Assembly (NCBI RefSeq): GCF_900109035.1
Contig: NZ_FNYD01000002.1
Location: forward strand, 372,001 to 436,000
From: Cribrihabitans marinus
GTDB taxonomy: Bacteria; Pseudomonadota; Alphaproteobacteria; Rhodobacterales; Rhodobacteraceae
Length of the DNA stretch: 64,000 bases
Reading direction: 5' to 3'
Part shown: one piece after another, positions 37,378 to 47,009 of the stretch
Layout of the letters: each line of letters opens with the position of its first letter
Position numbering within the stretch: position 1 is the first letter of the stretch
Made by a program: the position numbers and the translations under genes
The notes under the pieces: generated by a model
What the model saw: only the letters and a program-made list of their open reading frames with translations
The model's database searches: none
What the model was told of the DNA's origin: nothing

Positions 37378-38898
37378 ATGGTCGATGTCATACCCGGATT
37401 GCGCCCTGATGGCGGATGGGATCTGCCCGACCGCCTGAACATGGCGGCGCAATGCCTGTCCCAGCCGTCGGACCGGGTGGCGATCGTGGATGTCACGGGT
37501 GCGCAACGACGCGACATCACCTATGGCGATCTGGCCGGGATGACCGACCGCCTGGCGCACGGCATTGCGCCGCGCGTGGCGCCTGGGGACCGTGTTGGCG
37601 TCCTGCTCAGCCAGTCGCCGTGGTGTGCCGCCGCCCATCTGGCAATCTGGAAGCTGGGCGCGATTTCGGTGCCGCTCTTCAAACTGTTCCAGCGCGGCGC
37701 GCTGCAAAGCCGGATCGAGGATGCCGGCGCGGCGCTGGTCATGACCGACGACGAGGGCGCGGCGCTGCTGGGCGACCTGGCCGAGCCGCTGATCGCCGAG
37801 CAGGTCGGGCGGGATGGCCCGCCGGTGCCCTGTGTCGAGACCGGGCCCGACGATCCGGCGGTGCTGATCTATACCAGCGGCACCACCGGCAAGCCCAAGG
37901 GCGCCCTGCACGGGCACCGCGTGCTGACCGGCCATCTGCCCGGGGTCTCGATCAGCCACAACCACCTGCGCGAAGGCGACTGCCTGTGGACCCCGGCGGA
38001 CTGGGCCTGGATCGGCGGGCTGTTCGATGTGCTGATGCCGGGGCTGGCATTGGGTGTGCCGGTGGTCGCGGCGCGGCTGAAGAAGTTCTCGCCAGAAGCG
38101 GCGGCGGAGGTGATCGCCCGTGGCGGCGCGAGAAACGTGTTCTTTCCGCCCACCGCGTTGCGGATGCTCAAGGCCGCCGATCAGTCCATTCCCGGCCTGC
38201 GCTCGGTCGCGTCGGGCGGCGAGCCGCTGGGGGCCGAGATGCTGGCCTGGGGGCGCGAGGCGTTCGGGCTGGAGATCAACGAGTTCTACGGCCAGACCGA
38301 ATGCAACATGGTGGTCTCTGCCTGCGCCGAGGCGTTCCCGGCGCGACCGGGCTGCATCGGCAAGCCGGTGCCGGGGCACGCGGTGGCGGTGATCGACCCG
38401 GACGGCAACCCGACCGACGCCGAGGGCGATGTCGCCATCCGACGCGGCTCGGCCTCAATGATGTTGGAATACTGGCAAGAGCCTCAAGCCACGGCCGGGA
38501 AATTCCGCGGCGACTGGCTGATCACCGGCGACCGGGGCGTGTGGGAGGGCGATTTCCTGCGCTTTGTCGGCCGCGAGGATGACGTGATCACGTCGGCCGG
38601 CTACCGCATCGGCCCGGCCGAGATCGAGGATTGCCTGCTGACCCATCCCGCCGTCGCCACCGCCGGCGTGGTCGGCAAGCCGGATCCCCAGCGCACGGAG
38701 ATCGTCAAGGCCTATGTGGTGCTCAAGCCGGGGGCAGGGGCGTCGGAGCGGGAGTTGCAGGACTGGGTCAAGGACCGGCTCGCCCGGTATTCCTATCCCC
38801 GTGAGATCGCGTTTCTGGACGCGCTGCCGATGACGGTGACGGGGAAGGTGATCCGGAAGGAACTGAAGGCGCGGGCGACCAAGGAGGTTGCGGGATGA
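37378..38898 (+). CDS. AMP-dependent acyl-CoA synthetase
   Basis: The 506-residue enzyme belongs to the ANL superfamily and makes acyl-CoA through an acyl-AMP intermediate. YTSGTTGKPKGALHGH near residue 163 is the ATP-phosphate loop, EFYGQTECNM near 300 is the A5 motif, and TGDRGVWEGDFLRFVGREDDVI near 382 holds the ribose-binding Asp and the hinge. The C-terminal GKVIRKEL contains the catalytic Lys. It is closest in pattern to acetyl- or medium-chain acyl-CoA synthetases. Within a liu cluster it could activate isovalerate or acetoacetate; this is inferred. The start is the ATG at 37378 after GAGGGGTAGGGG. The next gene overlaps by ATGA. Confidence 0.88.
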   Translation: MVDVIPGLRPDGGWDLPDRLNMAAQCLSQPSDRVAIVDVTGAQRRDITYGDLAGMTDRLAHGIAPRVAPGDRVGVLLSQSPWCAAAHLAIWKLGAISVPLFKLFQRGALQSRIEDAGAALVMTDDEGAALLGDLAEPLIAEQVGRDGPPVPCVETGPDDPAVLIYTSGTTGKPKGALHGHRVLTGHLPGVSISHNHLREGDCLWTPADWAWIGGLFDVLMPGLALGVPVVAARLKKFSPEAAAEVIARGGARNVFFPPTALRMLKAADQSIPGLRSVASGGEPLGAEMLAWGREAFGLEINEFYGQTECNMVVSACAEAFPARPGCIGKPVPGHAVAVIDPDGNPTDAEGDVAIRRGSASMMLEYWQEPQATAGKFRGDWLITGDRGVWEGDFLRFVGREDDVITSAGYRIGPAEIEDCLLTHPAVATAGVVGKPDPQRTEIVKAYVVLKPGAGASERELQDWVKDRLARYSYPREIAFLDALPMTVTGKVIRKELKARATKEVAG

Positions 38899-39407
38899 GG
38901 CAAATGTCGGTTCCGATCTTCATCAGTGCGGCCATCACACTGCTGTTCTGCCCGCCGTCCAACGCGCAGCAGGCCACGTCGCCCTTTGACACCCGTGGAT
39001 TTTTGGACGCTTGTGCGGGTTTCGTCCCCGATGTGGATTTCGCTATTCCGATGGACGGCCAATGCGTGAACCAGGCGCGCAAGATGTGCAGTCTCGCCTT
39101 CGGCATGTCGGAGAACGAGGTCTGCCTGAAGGACGTCACCGCGTGGCTGCAGGACGAGACCCATCGGATCTGGCAATCCCTGCCCGAAGACGCGCGGGGC
39201 AAGTATGACGAGCCGCCGACGGGTCAACAGATGGCCGAGGACGGATTCGGCCCGGATCTTGGGCAAAGCCTGCCAGACTGCGAGGATGTGGAAATACCGG
39301 ACGTATCGGCAGGCGTGGTCTGTGACTATTTCCAAGCGGTTCCGACCTGGCACGCGGTGCGCATCATGCAAAGGTCGGCGTCAGCAATTGAGCCGGACAA
39401 GGAGTAA
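38895..39407 (+). CDS. Secreted Cys-containing protein, unknown function
   Basis: This 170-residue protein starts with a Sec signal peptide (residues 1 to about 24, ending SNAQ). The mature part has about seven Cys, suggesting periplasmic disulfides. I do not recognise a family. Its ATG overlaps the synthetase stop as ATGA, and mccB begins ten bases after its end with an AAGGAG site, so it is translationally embedded in the leucine cluster. Spacing implies co-regulation with cytosolic enzymes although the product is exported. Confidence 0.75.
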   Translation: MRQMSVPIFISAAITLLFCPPSNAQQATSPFDTRGFLDACAGFVPDVDFAIPMDGQCVNQARKMCSLAFGMSENEVCLKDVTAWLQDETHRIWQSLPEDARGKYDEPPTGQQMAEDGFGPDLGQSLPDCEDVEIPDVSAGVVCDYFQAVPTWHAVRIMQRSASAIEPDKE

Positions 39408-39416
39408 GGACACCAA

Positions 39417-41021
39417 ATGAAACTCATCTCAAAAGCCTTGCCCTCTTCCGAGGCGTTCCAAGCCAACCGCGCCGCCCATCTCGACGCGCTGGCGCAGATC
39501 GCCGACGCCGCCGAAGCCGCGCGCATGGGCGGTGGCGAGAAATCCCGCGCCCGGCACGAAAGCCGGGGCAAGATGTTGCCGCGGCGGCGGGTGGCGAACC
39601 TTTTGGATCCGGGCTCGCCGTTTCTCGAGATCGGCGCGACGGCGGCGCATGGCATGTATGACGGCGCCGCCCCCTGCGCGGGCGTGGTCGCCGGCATCGG
39701 CCGGGTGCACGGTCAGGAGGTCATGGTGGTCTGCAACGACGCCACGGTGAAGGGCGGCACCTATTACCCGATGACGGTCAAGAAACACCTGCGCGCGCAG
39801 GAGATCGCCGAGGAGAACCATCTGCCCTGCATATACCTGGTGGATTCCGGCGGCGCCAACCTGCCCAACCAGGACGAGGTCTTCCCCGACCGCGACCATT
39901 TCGGCCGGATCTTCTACAACCAGGCCCGGATGAGCGCCAAGGGGATCCCGCAGATCGCGGTGGTCATGGGCTCCTGCACCGCCGGGGGGGCCTATGTGCC
40001 GGCCATGTCCGATGTCACCATCATCGTGCGCGAGCAGGGCACGATCTTTCTTGCCGGTCCGCCGCTGGTCAAGGCGGCCACGGGCGAGGTGGTGACCGCC
40101 GAGGAACTGGGTGGCGGGGACGTGCACACGCGGCTTTCCGGCGTGGCGGACTATCTGGCCGAGGACGACGCGCACGCGCTGTCGCTGGCCCGCCGTGCGG
40201 TGCAGTCGCTCAACTTTCGCAAGGCGCAGAGCGTCGACTGGGCCAGCCCCGAGGATCCGGCCTATGACCCCGACGAGATCCTCGGCGTGGTGCCCGCCGA
40301 TTTGCGCACGCCCTACGACATCCGCGAGGTGATCGCCCGGCTGGTCGACGGTTCGCGCTTCGACGAGTTCAAGCCGCGTTTCGGCGAGACGCTGGTGACC
40401 GGGTTTGCCCATGTGAAGGGCTGCCCCATCGGCATCGTGGCCAATAACGGCGTCTTGTTTTCCGAGGCCGCGCAGAAAGGCGCGCATTTTGTCGAACTGT
40501 GCAGCCAGCGAAAGATCCCGCTTGTGTTCCTGCAGAACATCACCGGCTTCATGGTCGGCCGCAAATACGAGAACGAGGGCATCGCCCGGCATGGCGCCAA
40601 GATGGTTACGGCGGTTGCCACGACCTCGGTGCCCAAGATCACCATGCTGGTGGGCGGCTCTTTCGGCGCGGGCAATTACGGCATGGCGGGGCGGGCCTAT
40701 CAGCCGCGCTTCCTGTGGACCTGGCCCAACAGCCGCATCAGCGTGATGGGCGGCGAACAGGCCGCGGGCGTGCTGGCCACGGTCAAGCGCGACGCCATCG
40801 AGCGTCAGGGCGGTGAATGGTCGCCCGAGGAGGAGGCCGATTTCAAACGCCCCACAATCGAGATGTTCGAGCACCAGTCGCATCCGCTCTATGCGTCGGC
40901 ACGGCTCTGGGATGACGGCATCATCGACCCGCGCAAATCCCGCGACGTGCTGGCGCTGTCGCTGGCCGCCGCGCTGAACGCACCCATCGAGGAGACACGT
41001 TTCGGCGTGTTCCGGATGTGA
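39417..41021 (+). CDS. mccB: Methylcrotonoyl-CoA carboxylase, beta (carboxyltransferase) subunit
   Basis: MccB (534 residues) carries the carboxyltransferase half reaction, moving CO2 from biotin to 3-methylcrotonyl-CoA to form 3-methylglutaconyl-CoA. Both crotonase-like halves are present: [27 protein letters not shown] near residue 140 is highly specific for MCC and geranyl-CoA carboxylases. [24 protein letters not shown] near 375 and [20 protein letters not shown] near 420 form the C-terminal half. Its neighbours ivd, mccA and hmgL identify the substrate as methylcrotonyl-CoA. Start codon 39417 has AAGGA upstream. Confidence 0.96.
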   Translation: MKLISKALPSSEAFQANRAAHLDALAQIADAAEAARMGGGEKSRARHESRGKMLPRRRVANLLDPGSPFLEIGATAAHGMYDGAAPCAGVVAGIGRVHGQEVMVVCNDATVKGGTYYPMTVKKHLRAQEIAEENHLPCIYLVDSGGANLPNQDEVFPDRDHFGRIFYNQARMSAKGIPQIAVVMGSCTAGGAYVPAMSDVTIIVREQGTIFLAGPPLVKAATGEVVTAEELGGGDVHTRLSGVADYLAEDDAHALSLARRAVQSLNFRKAQSVDWASPEDPAYDPDEILGVVPADLRTPYDIREVIARLVDGSRFDEFKPRFGETLVTGFAHVKGCPIGIVANNGVLFSEAAQKGAHFVELCSQRKIPLVFLQNITGFMVGRKYENEGIARHGAKMVTAVATTSVPKITMLVGGSFGAGNYGMAGRAYQPRFLWTWPNSRISVMGGEQAAGVLATVKRDAIERQGGEWSPEEEADFKRPTIEMFEHQSHPLYASARLWDDGIIDPRKSRDVLALSLAAALNAPIEETRFGVFRM

Positions 41022-41029
41022 GGATGGCC

Positions 41030-41449
41030 ATGACGCTGGACCAGGCCCGGGCGCTCTACCCTGGGGCCGAGACCTTCACCCCCGGGGACAGCCGGGCATT
41101 GTGCGACAGCCTGCTGGCGCTGATGCGGTCCGGGCGCAAGGTCGCTTCCTGCGGGGCGGCGCGCGACTATGACGAAGGCGGCGAGGCCATGCCGCTGGTG
41201 GGTCGACGCGATATCGCGCTGGACTGGGACGGGCGGCCGGCGCTGGTGATCGAGACCACCGAGGTCACGATCCGCCGCTACTGCGATGTCGACGCGGATT
41301 TCGCGCTGTCCGAGGGTGAGGATGAAACGCTGGAGGGCTGGCGCGAGGGCCACCGCCGGTTTTTCCAACGCAACGGCGGGTTCGACCCGGAAATGCAACT
41401 CGTGTGCGAGCGGTTCCGGCTCGTCGAAGATCTGTCTGCAAGGGGGTAA
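41030..41449 (+). CDS. ASCH-domain protein
   Basis: About 139 residues are predicted, filling almost the whole gap between mccB and mccA. The pattern fits the ASCH superfamily: FTPGDSRALCDSLLALMRSGRKVASCG near the start corresponds to the conserved G.K.AT segment. VIETTEVTIRRYCDVDADFALSEGEDETLEGWREGHRRFF is the typical second half, with the W..GH.RFF element. ASCH proteins are PUA-like and may bind RNA or act on modified cytidines (some are N4-acetylcytidine amidohydrolases). Start: ATG at 41030 with GAGG at the right distance, or ATG at 41024. Why it is wedged between the two carboxylase subunits is unknown. Confidence 0.78.
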   Translation: MTLDQARALYPGAETFTPGDSRALCDSLLALMRSGRKVASCGAARDYDEGGEAMPLVGRRDIALDWDGRPALVIETTEVTIRRYCDVDADFALSEGEDETLEGWREGHRRFFQRNGGFDPEMQLVCERFRLVEDLSARG

Positions 41450-41453
41450 TGCC

Positions 41454-43385
41454 GTGTTTTCAAAGATCCTGATCGCAAATCGCGGTGAAATCGCCTGCCG
41501 GGTAATGGAGACGGCGCAATCCATGGGCGTGGCCTGCGTCGCCGTTCATTCCGAGGCCGATGTCGCCGCCAAGCATGTGGCGATGGCCGACGAGGCGGTG
41601 CCGATCGGCGGCGCCGCCCCGGCGGACAGCTATCTCAGGGGCGATGTCATCATCGAGGCGGCGCTGGATACCGGGGCGCAGGCCATCCACCCCGGCTACG
41701 GTTTTCTCAGCGAGAACCCCGAATTCGTGGACCTGGTCGAGGCGGCCGGGCTGACCTTCATCGGCCCGTCGGCGGATGCGATCCGGGCGATGGGACTCAA
41801 GGACGCGGCCAAGAAGCTGATGGAAGAGGCCGGCGTGCCGGTGGTGCCGGGCTATCACGGCAACAACCAGGATCCCGAGCATCTGTCGGGCGCGGCGGAT
41901 GCCATCGGCTATCCGGTGCTGATCAAGGCGGTCGCCGGCGGCGGCGGCAAGGGGATGCGGCTGGTCGAGCGGTCGCAGGATTTCGCCGCGGCGCTGGACA
42001 GTGCGCGGGGCGAGGCCAGGACCGCATTCGGCAACGACGCGGTGCTGATCGAGAAATTCGTGACCAAGCCGCGCCATATCGAGGTGCAGGTATTCGGTGA
42101 CGGCACCCACGCCGTGCACCTGTTTGAACGCGACTGCTCGCTGCAGCGCCGTCATCAGAAAGTGATCGAGGAGGCCCCCGCGCCCGGCATGACCGACGAG
42201 ATGCGCGCGGCGATGGGGCAGGCGGCGGTGCGCGCCGCCGAGGCCATCGGCTACAAGGGCGCGGGCACGGTGGAGTTCATCGTCGACGCCTCGGACGGTC
42301 TGCGTCCCGACCGGTTCTGGTTCATGGAGATGAACACCCGTCTGCAGGTGGAGCATCCGGTGACCGAGGCGATCACCGGCGTCGATCTGGTGGAATGGCA
42401 GCTGCGCGTCGCTTCGGGCGAAAGCCTGCCTGCGCGGCAGGAGGATCTGTCGATCACCGGACATGCCTTCGAGGCCCGGCTCTATGCCGAGGACGTGCCC
42501 AAGGGGTTCCTGCCCGCGACCGGGACGCTCAGCCACCTGGCCTTTCCGCAAGGCTGCCGCGCCGATAGCGGCGTGCGCGCGGGCGACACGATCAGTCCGT
42601 GGTATGACCCGATGATCGCCAAGGTGATCGTGCATGGCCGCACCCGCGCCGTGGCCCTGTCGCAGCTTGCCGCCGCGCTGGACGGCACGCAGGTCGGCGG
42701 AACCGTGACCAACCTGGCCTTTCTGGGGGCGCTGGCCCGCCATGACGGGTTCGCGGCGGCCGACGTCGATACCGGCCTGATCGGGCGGGATCTGGACGCG
42801 CTGGTGCAGGACCCCGCGCCCGAGCCGCGCCACAGGGTGGCGGCGGCGATGCAGGCGCTGAACCTGGTCGAGACGCGCGAGGACAGCGGCTTCACCCTCT
42901 GGGCGCCGCTGCACCGCGCCGTGCAGCTGAGCCATCGGGGCGAGGCGTTCGAGGCCGATGTGCAGGTGGCCGGTCCCGACCGCCAGATCTGGCGCGTCGG
43001 CGAGGCCGAGGTCATCGCCGAGCGCCGGGGCGGGGCATGGCGCGTCGGCGGCGAACGCCTACCGGCGATGTCGCGCTCGGGGCATACGATCACGGTCTTC
43101 GACCGATACGGGCTGGTATTCGAGGTGATCGACCCGCTGGAGCGCGACGCGCTGGCCGGGGGCGACCTGAATGTCGTCGAGGCGCCGATGCCCGGTCTGG
43201 TCAAGGCGGTTTTTGCCGAGGCCGGCCAGAGTGTGAGCGCCGGCGATCGGCTGGCCATCCTGGAAGCCATGAAGATGGAGCATTCGCTGCTGGCCGCCCG
43301 CGACGGGGTGGTGGCCGAAGTGCTGGCCGCGGCAGGCACCCAGGTCGAGGCCGGCGCCGCCCTGGTGCGGCTGGAGGAGGAATGA
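41454..43385 (+). CDS. mccA: Methylcrotonoyl-CoA carboxylase, alpha (biotin) subunit
   Basis: MccA (643 residues) carboxylates its own biotin using ATP and bicarbonate. The biotin carboxylase domain begins FSKILIANRGEIACRV and contains the ATP-grasp loop GGGGKGMRLV near residue 163 and MNTRLQVEHPVTE near 295. The biotin carrier domain at the C-terminus has EAMKMEH near residue 605, whose Lys takes biotin. A central BT linker joins them. The start is a GTG at 41454 with AGGGGG upstream; the frame runs open to 41286 only as a shadow of the ASCH gene. It is four bases downstream of that gene. Confidence 0.96.
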   Translation: MFSKILIANRGEIACRVMETAQSMGVACVAVHSEADVAAKHVAMADEAVPIGGAAPADSYLRGDVIIEAALDTGAQAIHPGYGFLSENPEFVDLVEAAGLTFIGPSADAIRAMGLKDAAKKLMEEAGVPVVPGYHGNNQDPEHLSGAADAIGYPVLIKAVAGGGGKGMRLVERSQDFAAALDSARGEARTAFGNDAVLIEKFVTKPRHIEVQVFGDGTHAVHLFERDCSLQRRHQKVIEEAPAPGMTDEMRAAMGQAAVRAAEAIGYKGAGTVEFIVDASDGLRPDRFWFMEMNTRLQVEHPVTEAITGVDLVEWQLRVASGESLPARQEDLSITGHAFEARLYAEDVPKGFLPATGTLSHLAFPQGCRADSGVRAGDTISPWYDPMIAKVIVHGRTRAVALSQLAAALDGTQVGGTVTNLAFLGALARHDGFAAADVDTGLIGRDLDALVQDPAPEPRHRVAAAMQALNLVETREDSGFTLWAPLHRAVQLSHRGEAFEADVQVAGPDRQIWRVGEAEVIAERRGGAWRVGGERLPAMSRSGHTITVFDRYGLVFEVIDPLERDALAGGDLNVVEAPMPGLVKAVFAEAGQSVSAGDRLAILEAMKMEHSLLAARDGVVAEVLAAAGTQVEAGAALVRLEEE

Positions 43386-43458
43386 GCTTGCCCGCGCCGG
43401 CACCTCGGCGCAGTCTGATCCGACCGGCAGGCAATCGAAACTGGAAATGGGGCAGGGC

Positions 43459-44313
43459 ATGAGCGAACGGGTCGAAATCTTCGAGGTCGGTCCGCGCGAC
43501 GGGCTGCAGAACGAAGCGCGCGAGATACCTGTGGCCGAGAAGGTGGCGCTGGTCGATTGCCTGAGCCGCGCCGGGTTCAACAGGATCGAGGTGGCGAGCT
43601 TTGTGTCGCCGAAATGGGTGCCGCAGATGGCCGGATCGGCCGAGGTTCTGGCGGGCATCACCCGGGCCGAGGGCGTGCGCTATGCCGCGCTTGCGCCCAA
43701 CATGCGCGGCTATGAGGATGCGCTGGCGGCCAAGGCCGACGAGATCGCGATCTTCGCCTCCGCCTCCGAGGGCTTCTCCAAGGCCAACATCAACGCCAGC
43801 ATCGCCGAATCCATCGACCGGTTCGTGCCGATCCTCGAGGCTGCACGGCATATCGACCTGCCGGTGCGCGGCTATGTCTCCTGCGTGACCGACTGCCCCT
43901 ATGACGGGCCGGTGCCGCCCGAGAAGGTGGCCGAGGTCGCCGACCGGCTGTTCGGGCTGGGATGCTACGAGATCTCGCTGGGCGACACGATCGGGCAGGC
44001 GACGCCCGACGCCGTGGCCCGGATGCTGCTCAAGGTGCGCGAGGTGGTGCCGGCCACCCGGCTGGCAGGCCATTTCCATGACACGGCGGGCCGGGCGCTG
44101 GCCAATATCGACGCCTCGCTTTCGCTGGGCGTGCGGGTATTCGATGCCGCCGCGGGCGGGCTGGGCGGCTGTCCCTATGCGCCGGGCGCGGCCGGCAACG
44201 TCGCCACCGAGGCGGTGCATGACCACCTGGTGCGGCTGGGCTATGAGACCGGGCTGGATCGTGCGGTGCTGGACGAGGCCGCCGGGATAGCGCGCGCGAT
44301 GCGGGTCGGGTAG
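43459..44313 (+). CDS. hmgL: Hydroxymethylglutaryl-CoA lyase
   Basis: HMG-CoA lyase (284 residues) splits 3-hydroxy-3-methylglutaryl-CoA into acetyl-CoA and acetoacetate, the last step of leucine breakdown. The TIM-barrel motifs are present: FEVGPRDGLQNE at the N-terminus with the metal-binding Asp, SFVSPKWVPQMA, GDTIGQATP, HFHDTAGRAL with two metal-binding His, and GGLGGCPYAPGAAGN with the catalytic Cys. The preferred start is the ATG at 43459 (MSERVEIFEVG); the ATG at 43447 is alternative. It follows mccA by 73 bases. Confidence 0.95.
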   Translation: MSERVEIFEVGPRDGLQNEAREIPVAEKVALVDCLSRAGFNRIEVASFVSPKWVPQMAGSAEVLAGITRAEGVRYAALAPNMRGYEDALAAKADEIAIFASASEGFSKANINASIAESIDRFVPILEAARHIDLPVRGYVSCVTDCPYDGPVPPEKVAEVADRLFGLGCYEISLGDTIGQATPDAVARMLLKVREVVPATRLAGHFHDTAGRALANIDASLSLGVRVFDAAAGGLGGCPYAPGAAGNVATEAVHDHLVRLGYETGLDRAVLDEAAGIARAMRVG

Positions 44314-44347
44314 GCCACCAACACAGCTTTCAGCGGAAAGGAGCGGC

Positions 44348-45127
44348 ATGTTCGAAACCCTCACGATCGAGACCGACGAGCGCGGCGTTGCCACGCTGAC
44401 CCTGAACCGGCCGGACAAGCACAACGCCATGTCGGCGCGGATGCTGGCGGATCTGACGCAGGCGGCGGCGCAGTTGGGGTCGGACCCGGCGGTGCGCGTC
44501 GTGGTGCTGACCGGCGCGGGCAAGAGCTTCTGCGCCGGGGGCGACCTGGGCTGGATGAGGGCACAGATGGCGGCCGATCCCGAGACCCGCTTTGTCGAGG
44601 CGCGCAAGCTGGCCGAGATGCTGCAAGCGCTCAACACCCTGCCCAAGCCGCTGATCGGCGCGCTGCAGGGCAACGCGTTCGGGGGCGGGGTGGGGCTGGC
44701 CTCGGTCTGTGATGTCGCGCTTGGCGTCGACAGCCTGAAGATGGGGCTGACCGAAACCCGGCTGGGCCTGATCCCGGCCACCATCGGCCCCTATGTGATC
44801 GCCCGCATGGGTGAGGCGCGGGCGCGGCGGGTGTTCATGTCGGCGCGGCTGTTCGATGCGGGCGAAGCCGTGGAGCTGGGACTTCTGGCCCGCGCCGTGC
44901 CCGCCGATGCGCTGGGCGCGGCGGTCGAGGCCGAGGTCACGCCCTATCTCGCCTGCGCACCGGGCGCGGTCGCCTCGGCCAAGCAGCTGGCCCGCGATCT
45001 CGGCCCGCGCATCGACGACGCGGTGATCGACCACACCATCCGCGCGCTGGTCGACCGCTGGGAGACCGAGGAAGCCGGCGAGGGGATCGGCGCGTTCTTC
45101 GACAAGCGCCGCCCGAACTGGGGATGA
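44348..45127 (+). CDS. Enoyl-CoA hydratase/isomerase family protein, probable methylglutaconyl-CoA hydratase
   Basis: This crotonase-family enzyme of 259 residues most likely hydrates 3-methylglutaconyl-CoA to HMG-CoA, the step between MCC and HMG-CoA lyase. SFCAGGDLGWM near residue 59 is the oxyanion-hole segment, with DLGWM typical of LiuC/AUH-like hydratases. ALQGNAFGGGVGLASVCD near residue 101 is the second oxyanion segment, and TETRLGLIPATI near 137 supplies the catalytic Glu region. It closes the liu cluster, 34 bases after hmgL. Substrate assignment rests on gene context. Confidence 0.87.
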   Translation: MFETLTIETDERGVATLTLNRPDKHNAMSARMLADLTQAAAQLGSDPAVRVVVLTGAGKSFCAGGDLGWMRAQMAADPETRFVEARKLAEMLQALNTLPKPLIGALQGNAFGGGVGLASVCDVALGVDSLKMGLTETRLGLIPATIGPYVIARMGEARARRVFMSARLFDAGEAVELGLLARAVPADALGAAVEAEVTPYLACAPGAVASAKQLARDLGPRIDDAVIDHTIRALVDRWETEEAGEGIGAFFDKRRPNWG

Positions 45128-45215
45128 CACAACCGGCGCTGCAGCGATTGACACGCCGGCCCGCTATCCTACCGTTCATGCGTCGATAAAGCCCATCGCA
45201 ATGCGTCGCGCTCGG

Positions 45216-45244
45216 TTGACGCTTCCGGGGTGCACGGGTAGAGA
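45216..45244 (+). promoter_or_regulatory. Candidate promoter of the nuo operon
   Basis: TTGACG at 45216-45221 and TAGAGA at 45239-45244 are separated by 17 bases and lie 64 bases before the nuoA start. This is the best sigma-70-like pair in the 181-base gap after the liu cluster. A second TTGACA at 45148 lacks a good partner. No terminator is evident between the liu genes and nuoA, so read-through cannot be excluded. Confidence 0.5.
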
Positions 45245-45308
45245 AAACCCGGTCGATACGCCAATTGACGGCGCGCCCCGGACGTGACGCGCAGGAAAGG
45301 AGCCACTC

Positions 45309-45674
45309 GTGGAAGAGTTGTTGCGGGAGTATCTCCCCATTCTGGTGTTTCTGGTCGTGGCTGTCGGACTGGGCCTCGTCCTGATCCTGGCCGCGGTGAT
45401 TCTGGCGGTGCGGAACCCCGACCCCGAGAAGGTCAGCGCCTATGAATGCGGGTTCAACGCCTTCGACGACGCCCGGATGAAGTTCGACGTGCGCTTCTAT
45501 CTGGTGGCCATCCTGTTCATCATCTTCGACCTGGAAATCGCGTTCCTGTTTCCCTGGGCCGTGGGCTTCAAGGACATCAGCGATGCCGGCTTCTGGTCGA
45601 TGATGATCTTCCTGGCCGTGCTGACGGTCGGCTTTGCTTATGAATGGAAGAAGGGGGCGCTGGAATGGGAGTGA
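45309..45674 (+). CDS. nuoA: NADH-quinone oxidoreductase subunit A
   Basis: NuoA (121 residues) is a membrane-arm subunit of complex I near the quinone site. Three transmembrane helices are visible (about 9-32, 63-83, 91-112). The conserved loop [39 protein letters not shown] contains the Cys that changes exposure in the active/deactive transition of homologues. The start is a GTG at 45309 after an AAAGGA site. It opens the operon, and its end overlaps nuoB. Confidence 0.96.
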   Translation: MEELLREYLPILVFLVVAVGLGLVLILAAVILAVRNPDPEKVSAYECGFNAFDDARMKFDVRFYLVAILFIIFDLEIAFLFPWAVGFKDISDAGFWSMMIFLAVLTVGFAYEWKKGALEWE

Positions 45675-46198
45675 TGACCGGATCCAACACCGCGCAGGGC
45701 GATCAGGAATTCGCCACGCAGGCCCTGAACGCCGAGTTGCAGGACAAGGGGTTCCTGCTGACCTCGACCGAGGACATCATCAACTGGGCGCGCACCGGCT
45801 CGCTGCACTGGATGACCTTCGGCCTGGCCTGCTGCGCGGTCGAGATGATGCACACCTCGATGCCGCGCTACGATGCCGAACGCTTTGGCATCGCCCCGCG
45901 CGCCAGCCCCCGCCAGTCGGACGTGATGATCGTGGCCGGTACGCTGACCAACAAGATGGCCCCGGCGCTGCGCAAGGTCTATGACCAGATGCCCGAGCCG
46001 CGCTATGTGGTCTCGATGGGGTCCTGCGCCAATGGCGGCGGGTATTACCACTACAGCTATTCCGTGGTGCGCGGCTGCGACCGCATCGTGCCGGTGGACA
46101 TCTACGTGCCCGGCTGCCCGCCGACCGCCGAGGCGCTGCTCTACGGTCTGATGCAGCTGCAACGCAAGATCCGCCGCACGGGAACGATCGTGCGATGA
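45665..46198 (+). CDS. nuoB: NADH-quinone oxidoreductase subunit B
   Basis: NuoB (about 177 residues) binds cluster N2, the last iron-sulfur centre before quinone. The cysteines are visible: the adjacent pair in [11 protein letters not shown], one in [13 protein letters not shown] and one in [11 protein letters not shown]. The start could be the ATG at 45665 (overlapping nuoA by ten bases) or the ATG at 45674 (TGATG overlap); the first has a GGGGGC site at good distance. The end overlaps the DUF2158 gene by ATGA. Confidence 0.96.
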   Translation: MGVMTGSNTAQGDQEFATQALNAELQDKGFLLTSTEDIINWARTGSLHWMTFGLACCAVEMMHTSMPRYDAERFGIAPRASPRQSDVMIVAGTLTNKMAPALRKVYDQMPEPRYVVSMGSCANGGGYYHYSYSVVRGCDRIVPVDIYVPGCPPTAEALLYGLMQLQRKIRRTGTIVR

Positions 46199-46404
46199 TG
46201 GCGTCCCAGCCGATCAAGCCCGGCGATGTCGTCCGGCTCAAGAGCGGCGGGCCGGCCATGGTCGTGGAAAGCGTCATATCGGGCGACGTGGTGAACTGCG
46301 TGTGGTTCAGCGAGGGACGAAAGCTCCAGACGTCCTTTGTGTGCCAGACGCTTGAACGGGCAGAGATCCGCGATCTCTCCCAGGGTGAAAAACGGGTGCA
46401 GTGA
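46195..46404 (+). CDS. DUF2158 (YodC-like) small protein inside the nuo operon
   Basis: This 69-residue protein matches the DUF2158 pattern: an N-terminal [17 protein letters not shown] beta-hairpin and [18 protein letters not shown], with QTLERAE at the end. It looks like a small beta-barrel of the SH3 or KOW kind. It lies between nuoB and nuoC, sharing ATGA with nuoB and TGATG with nuoC, so it must be translated with them. No function for it in complex I is known to me; a role in assembly or translation is a guess. Confidence 0.82.
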   Translation: MMASQPIKPGDVVRLKSGGPAMVVESVISGDVVNCVWFSEGRKLQTSFVCQTLERAEIRDLSQGEKRVQ

Positions 46405-47009
46405 TGAGCGACGCTCTGAAGGAACTAGGCCAGCATATCGAACTCAAGCGCCCCGATTGCGTGCTGTCCTGGGACGTGACCCATGACGAGCTCAATGTCG
46501 ATGTGGCGCTGCCCAACATCGTCGGGCTGGTCGACTTCCTCAGGACCGACGCCACCTGCAAGTTTTCGTCTCTGGTGGACATCACCGCGGTGGATTACCC
46601 CGACCGGGCCAAGCGGTTCGACGTGGTTTATCATCTGCTCAGCATGTACCAGAACCAGCGCATCCGCCTGCGTGTAAGCGTGCGCGCGGACGAGATGGTG
46701 TCTTCGATCGTCTCGGTGCATCCCTCGGCCAACTGGTTCGAGCGCGAGGTGTTCGACATGTTCGGCATCCTGTTTTCCGGCCACCCGGACCTGCGCCGCA
46801 TTCTTACCGACTATGGCTTTCGCGGCTATCCGCTGCGCAAGGATTTCCCGACCACCGGCTATACCGAGGTGCGCTATGACGAAGAACGCAAGCGCGTGGT
46901 CTACGAGCCGGTCAACCTGGTCCAGGAATACCGGCAGTTCGATTTCATGAGCCCGTGGGAAGGGGCGGAATACATCCTGCCGGGTGACGAGAAGAAGGAG
47001 GCCGGGTGA
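46404..47009 (+). CDS. nuoC: NADH-quinone oxidoreductase subunit C
   Basis: NuoC (201 residues) is the 30-kDa peripheral-arm subunit that packs against NuoD near the quinone site; here it is separate, not fused to NuoD as in E. coli. [38 protein letters not shown] near residues 112-150 is the family signature. The chain ends with a typical [16 protein letters not shown] segment. The ATG at 46404 overlaps the DUF2158 stop. Its stop overlaps the next small gene by TGATG. Confidence 0.96.
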   Translation: MSDALKELGQHIELKRPDCVLSWDVTHDELNVDVALPNIVGLVDFLRTDATCKFSSLVDITAVDYPDRAKRFDVVYHLLSMYQNQRIRLRVSVRADEMVSSIVSVHPSANWFEREVFDMFGILFSGHPDLRRILTDYGFRGYPLRKDFPTTGYTEVRYDEERKRVVYEPVNLVQEYRQFDFMSPWEGAEYILPGDEKKEAG

